Shown here piece after piece: positions 56,711 through 64,000 of a stretch of 64,000 nt of DNA; the stretch's first letter is position 1, and each line of letters starts with the position of its first letter. The stretch is taken from the NCBI GenBank assembly GCA_030035585.1, contig CM057476.1, positions 24,908,501 to 24,972,500 of the forward strand, written 5' to 3'. Position numbers and translations under genes: made by a program. The stretch is from Dugong dugon. Taxonomy: Eukaryota; Chordata; Mammalia; Sirenia; Dugongidae. The notes under the pieces are model-generated. The model worked only from the letters and a program-made list of their open reading frames with translations, was not told the DNA's origin and did not search any database.

Positions 56711-58332
56711 CACACAGTAAAATTTACTCTTTTGGTGTCAGTTCTGTAAATTCTAACACATATATAGATTTCTGTGACCACCACCACAATCAGGATACAG
56801 AACAGTTCCCTAACCCCAAATAACTCCCATCTCTTTATAGTCTATGCTATCCCTCCTCCCACCACAAACCTCTGCAATGTACTGATCAGTTCTGTTACTA
56901 TAGTTTTTTGTTTTTGTTTTTATTTTTTGAGAATGTCATATAAATAATGACATTAAGCATCTGACCATGTGTTTGTTGGCCATTTGTATATCTTCTTTGG
57001 AGAAATGTCTGTTCAAGTACTTTGTCCATTTTTTAATTGAGTTGTTTGTCTTTTTGTTGTTAAGTTGTAGAAGTTCTTTATGTATCCGGGATATTAAACC
57101 CTTATCAGATATATGCTTACCAAATATTTTCTCACACTCTATAAGTTGTCTCTTCACTTTGTTGATAAAGCCCTTTGATGTGCAAAAGTTCTTAATTTTG
57201 ATGAAGTCCACTTTACCTACATTGTTTTTTGCTGCTCATGCTTTTGGTGTCATATCTCAGAATCCATTGTCAAAAACTAGGTCCTGAAGCATTCCTCCTG
57301 TGTTTTGATCTAACAGTTTTATGGTTTTGGTTCTTACATTTAGGTCATTGATTCATTTTGTGTTAATTTTCATATATGGTATGAGGTATAGGTCTAACTT
57401 TGTTTTTTTGCATGTGGCCATACCATTGTTCCAGCACAGTTTATTGAAGAAATTATTATTTTCCCACTGAATGGACTTGCCACCCTTGTTGAAAATTAAT
57501 TGACCATATATGTATGAATTTATTTCTGAACTGTCAGTTATAGTCCATTGGTCTATATGTCTATCCTTATACCAGGACCAGACTGTTTTGATTATTGTGG
57601 CTTTATATTTGAAATTGAGATATGTGAATTCTCTATTTTTTTCTTGCGTTGGTTATTCAGGGGCCTTGCAATTCCATATGAATCTGAGGATTGACTTTTC
57701 CATTTCTGCAAAAACAGCTGTTAGGAATTTTGATAGGGATTGCAATAAATCTGTATATTGCCTTAGGTGGTATTGACATCTTAAAAATATTAGGTCTTCA
57801 ATCCATGAACACGGGATGTCTTTCCATTTATTTGGGTCTTTAATTTCTTTCAGCAATTTTTTATAATTTTCAGTCAGTACATAACCTTTTTTTCTTTTTT
57901 TAAATAATATTTTATTCTGTTTTTGGTTACACTTTACATAGCACGTTAGGTTCCCGTTTGACAATGTCTACACAGATTAATGACATCAGTTATATTTTCC
58001 ACATAGTGTCAACATTCTCTTTAATTGTGTTCTGGTTGTTCCATTTCCGGTACTCTAATTTCTCTGCCCCTTTATCGTCTCATCTTTGCTTTGGATTAAA
58101 TGTTGACCTTTTGGACTCATACAGATTTTTTTTTTTTTTTTCCTTTTTTAGTAGAGCACCAATCTAACTGGTAATATCCTTTATTTTGTGTGTCGCTCTG
58201 CTTTTCTGCTAACAGATGATCTCTGGATAGTTTGGGTTCAAGGTTTAAAGAGTGTCTCAGGGCAGTAGTCTCAGGGAGTCCTCTGGTCTCAAGTGGTCCA
58301 GTTAGTCTGGGCTTTTTCAAGAATTTGAGTTT

Positions 58333-61300
58333 ATGATCATCTCAATTGATGGAGAAAAGGCATTTGATAAAGTCCAACACCCAATCCTGATAAAAACTCT
58401 CAATGAAATAGAAATATAAGGGGTATTCCTCAGCGTAGTAAAAGGCATTTGTACAAAGCCAATAGCCAATATCATTCTTAATAGAGAGAAGCTGAAAATA
58501 TTTCCCCTGAGAACAGGAACAAGATAATGATGCCCTTTATCACCACACCTATTTAACACTGTGCTGGAAGTCCTACCTAGAGCAATAAGGCAAGAAAAAG
58601 AAATGAAGGGCATCCAAATTGGTAAGGAAGAAGTAAAACTATCCCTATTTGTGATGATATGATACTATACATAGAGAACACAAAGGACTCCACAAGAAAA
58701 CTACTGGAACTAATAGAAAGTTTCAGCAGAGTAGCAGAATACAAGATAAATGTATGAAAATAAGCTGGATTCCTATACATCAATAAAGAGAACTACAAAA
58801 AGGAAATCAGGAAAGCAAAACCATTTATAGTAACCCCTAAAAAAATAAAATACCTAGGAATAAATCTAACCAGGGATGTAAAAGACCTGTACAAAGAAAA
58901 CTACAAAACACTGCTGCAAGAAACCAAAAGAGACCCACATAAATGGAAAAAATACTATATTCATGGATAGGTAGATTTAACATTGTGAAAATGTCAATTC
59001 TACCCAAAACAATCTACAAATACAGTGCAGTCCCAATCCAAATACCAGCAGCATTCTTTAATGTGATTAAAAAAAAAAACAAAAAACTAATCATTAACTT
59101 TATGTGGAAAGGAAAGGGGCCCCTGATAAGTAAAGCATTAATGAAGAGAAAGAATAAAGTAGGAGAACTCACACTACCTGACCTCAGAACCTACTATACA
59201 GCTACAGTAGTCAAGACAGCCTAGTACTGGTACAACAACAGACACATTGACCAAGGGAACAGATCGAGAACCCAGATGTAAATCCATCTACCTATGGTCA
59301 CCTGATCTTTGACAAAGGCCGAAAGTCCATTAAATGGGAGAAAAGGCAGTCTTTTTAACAAATGGTGCTGGCAAAACTGGATGTCCATCTGTAAAAAAAA
59401 AAGAAACAGGACCCATACCTCACACCATACAAAAAAACTAATTCAAAAGGGATCGAACACCTAAATATAAAACCAAAAACTATAAAAATAATAGAAGAAA
59501 AAATAGGATCAATGCTAGAGGCCCTCATATACAGCATAAATAGGATACAAACCATAACTAACAATGCACAAACATCAGAAGATAAGCTAGATAACTAGGA
59601 TCTTCTAAAAATTAAACACTTATGCTCATCATAAAGGCTTCATCAAGAGAGTGAAAAGAGAATCTACATACTGGGGAAAAAAAAATTAGCTATGACAAAT
59701 CCGACAGAGGTCTAATCTCTAAAATCTACAGGAAAATCCACCACCTCTACAACAAAAAGACAAATAATCCAATTAAAAAATGGGCAAAGGAAATGAACAG
59801 ACACTTCACCAAGGAAGACATTCAAGCAGCTAACAGACACATGAGGAAATGCTCCGTGATCACTAGCCATTAGAGAAATGCAAATCAAAACCACGATGAG
59901 ATGCCATCTCACACAGGCATTACTGTCACAATAAAAAAAAAAAACAGAAAATAACAAATGTTGGAGAGGCTGCGAGTAGATTAGAACTCTTATGCACTGC
60001 CAGTGGGTATGCAAAATGGTACAATCATTTTGGAAAACAATATGGTGCTAGAAATAGAAATACCATATGATCCAGCAATTCCACTCCTAGGAATCTATCC
60101 TAGAGAAATAAGAGCCATCACACGAATAGACACATGCACACCCATGTGCATTGCAGCATTGTTCACAATAGCAAAAAGATGGAAACAACCTAGATGCCTA
60201 TCAACAGATGAATGGATAAACAACCTATGGTACATACACACAGTGGAGTACTACACAACGGTAAAGAAAAAAGATGAATCTGTGAAGCATCTCACAACAT
60301 GGATGAATCTGGAGGGCATTATGCTGGGTGAAATAAGTTAATCACAAAAGGACAAAGACTGTAGAAGACAACTATTATAAAGATTCATGAAAAGGTTTAC
60401 ATTACACAGAGAAAGAAACAATCTTTGATGGTTACGAGGCAGGGGATGGGTGGGGAGGGATAAACACTAACTAGACAATAGATAAGTGGTAAATTTGGTA
60501 AAGGGTAAGACGGTACACAATACTAGGGAAGTCAGCACATCTTGACCAAGGCAAAGTCATAGAAGCTTCATAGACACACCCAAACTCCCTGAGGGATCAA
60601 GTTCCTGGGCTGAGGGCTAGAGACCATGGTCTTGGGAGACATCTAGCTCAATTGGCATAACATAGTTTATAAAGAAAATGTTCTACATCCTCCTTTGGTG
60701 AGTAGCATCTGGGGTCTTAAAAGCTAGTGAGCAGCCATCTAAGATACTCCACTGGTTCCACTCTGTCTGGAGCAAGGGAGAATGAAGAAAACCAAAGACG
60801 CAAGGGAAAGATTAGTCCAAAGGACTAATGGACTACAAGTACCACAGCCTCCACCAGACTGAGTCCAGCACAACTAGATGGTGCCCAGCTACCACCACCG
60901 ACTGCTCTGACAAGGATCACAATAGAGGGTCCCAGACAGAGCTGGAGAAATATGTGGAACAAAATTCAAACTCATGAAAAAGAAGACCAGACTTACTGGT
61001 CTGACGGAGACTGGAGAAACCCAGGAGCGTGGTCCCTGGACATCCTTTTAACTCAGCACTGAAGTCACTCCTGAGGTTCACCCTTCAGCCAAAGATTAGA
61101 CAGGTGTATAAAACAAACAATAATATATGTAGCTTAACCATGTATATGAGACTAAATGGGCGCACCAGCCCAGGGGCAAGAACGAGAAGGCAGGAGGGGA
61201 CAGGAAGCTGGATGAATGGAAATGGGGAACCCAAAGTTGAGAAGGGGGGAGTGTTGACAGGTAGCAGCGTTGGCAACCAGTGTCACAAAACAATATGTAT

Positions 61301-61383
61301 ATTAATTGTTTAATGAGACACTAATATGCTCTGTAAACCTTCATCTAAAGCACTTTTTTTTTTTTTTAAGTTAAAATTAAAAA
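58333..61383 (+). mobile_element. 5'-truncated L1, sense, nested in an antisense L1
   Basis: Perfect 14-bp TSD aagaatttgagttt (58319-58332 and 61384-61397). Starts inside the reverse transcriptase ([20 protein letters not shown] from 58333) and carries the catalytic region as [10 protein letters not shown] near 58648, where L1 normally has FADD: a missing codon. Later frames: 58943-59224 (RFNIVKMSILPKTIYKYSAV) and 60003-60341 (IPYDPAIPLLGIYPREIR). ORF2 ends near 60380. The 3' UTR is nearly identical to 6662-7599 and ends in AAAGCACTTTTTTT... and an A-rich tail. Several stops and frameshifts: inactive, but the least diverged L1 in the window together with 5280-7599. Confidence 0.92.
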
Positions 61384-61869
61384 AAGAATTTGAGTTTTAT
61401 TCTGCATCTTTCTCCCATTCTAACCACGATCATCTATTTTGCCCCTGGTCAGATCAGTCAGTGGTGGTAGCCGGCACCACCTAGTTCCTCTGATCACAAG
61501 GTAGTTGAGGTCGTGGCTCATGTAGGCTATCAGTCTTGTAGACTTGTTTCTTCTCTGTGTTTTTGGTTACCTTCTTACTCTTTTGCCCCTGACAAGTTGA
61601 GACCAATAGTTTTATCTTAGATGGCCACTGCAAGCTTTTAAGACCCCAGATGCTACACATTTCACTAGGATGCAGAACATGAACTTTATGAGCTATGTTA
61701 TGCCAGTTGACTGAGTTGTCCCATAAGACTATGGTCCTAAGCTTTCAAACCTAGAAAACCATTCTTGGAAGGTGTTTGATTATGTCTGAATAGTATCTGT
61801 GGTTGTGTTTTCAGTGAATATATGTGCCTACCCCCACATACCCTTATTTACACAGACATAGATACTTCT

Positions 61870-62352
61870 GCAAAGATGTCACTTTGAGGACTAAGGTGTG
61901 CCTGACCCAAGCCATGGTTTTTTCAGTCACCTCATATACATGTGAAAGCTGAACAAATGAATAAGGAAGACCGAAGAAGAATTGTCGCCTTTGAATTATG
62001 GTGTTGGCGAAGAATATTGAATATACCATGGACTTCCAGAAGAACAAACAAATCTGTCTTGGAAGAAGTACAGTGAGAATGTTCCTTAGTAGCAAGGATG
62101 ATGAGACTTCATCTCATATACTTTGGACATGTTATCAGTAGGGACCAGTTCCTGGAGAAGAACATCATGCTTTAAAGTAGAGGGTAAGCAAAAAAGAGGA
62201 AGACCCTCAATGAGGTGGATTGATACAGTGGCTGCAACAGTAGGCTCACATAGCAACGATCATGAGGATGGCACAGGACCGGGCAGAGTTTTGTTCTGTT
62301 GTACATAGGGTCGCTATGAGTCAGAACCGACTCAACGGCACGTAACAACAAT
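61870..62352 (+). mobile_element. RTE LINE 3' unit, 483 bp
   Basis: Perfect 12-bp TSD atagatacttct (61858-61869 and 62353-62364), inside the antisense L1. From GCAAAGATGTCACTTTGAGG to CTCAACGGCACGTAACAACA. The sense frame 62123-62308 keeps KQKRGRPSMRWIDTVAAT, the usual end of the RTE ORF. Confidence 0.92.
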
Positions 62353-64000
62353 ATAGATACTTCTATCTGTTCTTACATATAAATACACCTGTACCTAACC
62401 ATATACGTATATGCCTATACTCATCCATATGTGATCCTACACTCATTTTTTGTTCTTTGTTGGAGTTGTTGCCCTCTTATATATGTCACATTCTTTGGCG
62501 CAGGCATCCTTTTCTCTTGAGCACTTCTCAGCAGCGTCTTTTTCGCCACTTTTTCCAGCACCAACAAGTATCTACAATCTAGAGTGTGCTTCTCCCTCCT
62601 CTCCCTCTTCCCCTGGTAACCACCAATGAACACTGATCTCTTTATATATGTCTATTCTTGACTTCTTATAAAAGAAGGATCGTACAATATTTATCCTTAT
62701 GTGTTCTACTTATTTCACTTAGCATTATGCCCTCTAGGTCCATCCATGTTATAATATGTTTCGTGGCCTCACCATTGTTCCTTATGTTTGCATAGTATTC
62801 CATTGTGTGTTTGTACCACATTTTGCTTATTCATTCACCCGCTGATGGGCACTGCAGTTGTTTCCATTTTTTTGCTATTGTGAATAAAGCTGCAATGGAC
62901 ACAGGAGTGCATAGGTCTGTTTGTGCACTAATATAAGTCTCTAGGGTATATCCTTAGGAGTGGGATTGCTGAATCATAGGGTAATACTATTTCTAGTTTT
63001 TTGAAGAAGCGCCATTTCGTTTTCCATAGTTGTACCATTTTACAGTCCCACTAGCAATGGATAAGGGTTCCATTCTCCCCATATGCTTGCCAACATATGT
63101 TGTCTCTCTCTCTCTTTTTTTAATTTGTCAATGCCATTTTAGCCGAGGTGAGATGGTATTTCATTGTAGTTTTGATTGAGATCTCTCTAATGGCTAATGA
63201 TCATGAGCATCTTTTCATGTGTTGGTTGGCTGCTTGAATATCTGCTTTGGTGAAGGTTCTGTTCATGTCCTTTGCCCATTTTGTAATTGGGCTGTTTGTC
63301 TTTCTGTTGTTGAGTTGTTGAAGTTTTCTATAAATTTTGGAGATTAGACCCTTATCAGATACGTGGTTTCCAAAGATTTTTCCCCATTCTGTAGGTTCTT
63401 TTTACCCTTTTGATAACGTCTTTTGATGAGCATAAGTTTTTGATTTTTATGAGGTTTCATTTATCTGTTTTGTCTTCTATTTGTGTATTTGTTGTTGTGT
63501 TTCTTTTACAAAAGATTAGATCCCATAGTTTTCTTCCAGGAATTTTATAGTTTTAAGTTTAACATTTAGGCCTTTGATCCACTTTGACTTAGTTTTTGTG
63601 TATGGTGTAAGGTATGGGTCCAGTTTCATTTTTCTGTAAGTGGATGTCCAATTTTGCCAGCACCATTTATTAAAGAGGCTGTGTTTGCTCCCATTGAATG
63701 GACTTTGACCCCTTGTCGAAAATCACTTGTCCATAAATGACTGGGTTTCTATTCCACTTGTCTACAGGACATAACCTTTTAACACTGGCTTCTTTCACTC
63801 GAACTAAAGCTTCTGAGAGTCTCCCAAGTTGTTGACTGTATGTTGAATATGAGTGGTGAGAGCTGACTTACTTACCTTCTTCCCAGTTTCAATAAGAAAA
63901 CATTCAGTCTTTCACCATCGACTCTGCTGTTAACTGTAGGTTTGTTGTAGATGCGCTTTATCAAGTTGATGAAGTTCTTTCCTGTTTCTAGTTTGCTGTA

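Larger units (their letters stand above)
57891..63768 (-). mobile_element. L1 with elephant-type 3' UTR, antisense, in the old L1
   Basis: TSD acataacctttt (57879-57890 and 63769-63780), 12 of 12 identical. Own sequence is 57891-58318, 61398-61857 and 62365-63768: the 3' UTR, then ORF2 C-terminal sequence (GGTCCATCCATGTTATAATA, 'GCACTGCAGTTGTTTCCA', CTTATCAGATACGTGGTTTC, 'GGTGTAAGGTATGGGTCC'). 5'-truncated in ORF2 near 63768. About 2.3 kb without its two later insertions. No open ORF2 frame survives. Confidence 0.88.
56712..64000 (-). mobile_element. Old L1, antisense, split by a nested stack; runs off the window
   Basis: Seen at 56712-57878 and 63781-64000. The 3' UTR (TTTTGGTGTCAGTTCTGTAA, CCACCACCACAATCAGGATA) leads into the ORF2 C-terminal region: the minus frame 56936-57211 reads [20 protein letters not shown], and 57653-57964 holds ...FAEMEKSILRFIWNCKAP. 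After the inserted L1, reverse transcriptase region sequence resumes (ATTCAGTCTTTCACC at 63903, then CGCTTTATCAAGTTGATGAA). Confidence 0.8.

Noticed and set aside
1-64000. CRISPR array, operon, bacterial regulatory sites, riboswitch
   Set aside because: The sequence is mammalian nuclear DNA, and no regularly spaced short repeats or compact gene order exist.

Overview
The window is vertebrate nuclear DNA, almost certainly from an afrotherian mammal and most likely an elephant. It is AT-rich, has no operon-like gene packing and no recognisable RNA gene, and is packed with retroposons. The diagnostic repeat is a tRNA-derived SINE about 160-210 bp long that begins GGAGCCCTGGTGG, has the box-B-like core GGTTCGAATCC, and ends in ATGAGTCGGAATCGACT...GGCAAC. 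About 25 copies are present. Its tail matches the 3' end of an RTE-type (BovB-like) LINE that is also abundant here, and several L1 copies share a distinctive 3' UTR. I know this combination from elephant and its relatives. Species assignment is inference; no search was run.

Only one host coding exon can be proposed: 1542-1707 (+), with a polypyrimidine tract and AG acceptor, a GT donor and an open phase-consistent frame. I do not recognise the protein. Every long open frame elsewhere is either a LINE fragment or a chance frame. The rest is intron or intergenic DNA.

Layout: 1-4700 is mostly unique DNA with the exon and old MIR/L2 pieces. 4680-7910 is an old L1 holding a SINE and a 5'-truncated younger L1. 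9595-14200 is a retroposon cluster with an L1 3' end, a SINE/L1 chimera, a tRNA-Gly SINE, an unusual 220-bp palindrome and an RTE fragment. 14200-25780 alternates unique DNA with MIR, L2, SINE and RTE copies. 25790-37265 is one ancient L1 (+) swollen to about 11.5 kb by an antisense L1, a solo LTR, two RTEs, a hAT transposon and seven or more SINE pieces. 37928-39940 is another old L1 (-) holding a SINE and a second solo LTR. 39940-56700 is mainly unique DNA, with scattered repeats and a TSD-bounded 1.1-kb insertion (51783-52892) that may be an L1 3' transduction. 56712-64000 is a second nested stack: old L1 (-), L1 (-) inside it, and an L1 (+) and an RTE inside that.

The mobile elements form a dependent system. 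RTE supplies the reverse transcriptase and endonuclease. The SINEs carry tRNA-like heads and RTE-like tails, and so were presumably copied by RTE. L1 produced its own 5'-truncated copies. Target-site duplications (TSDs) found by eye fix the boundaries of many insertions and give their relative order. I saw no new gene system. The best candidates for something undescribed are the fold-back element at 12285-12508, the tRNA-Gly/RTE composite SINE at 11835-12128, the SINE/L1 chimera at 11153-11725 and the unidentified exon.
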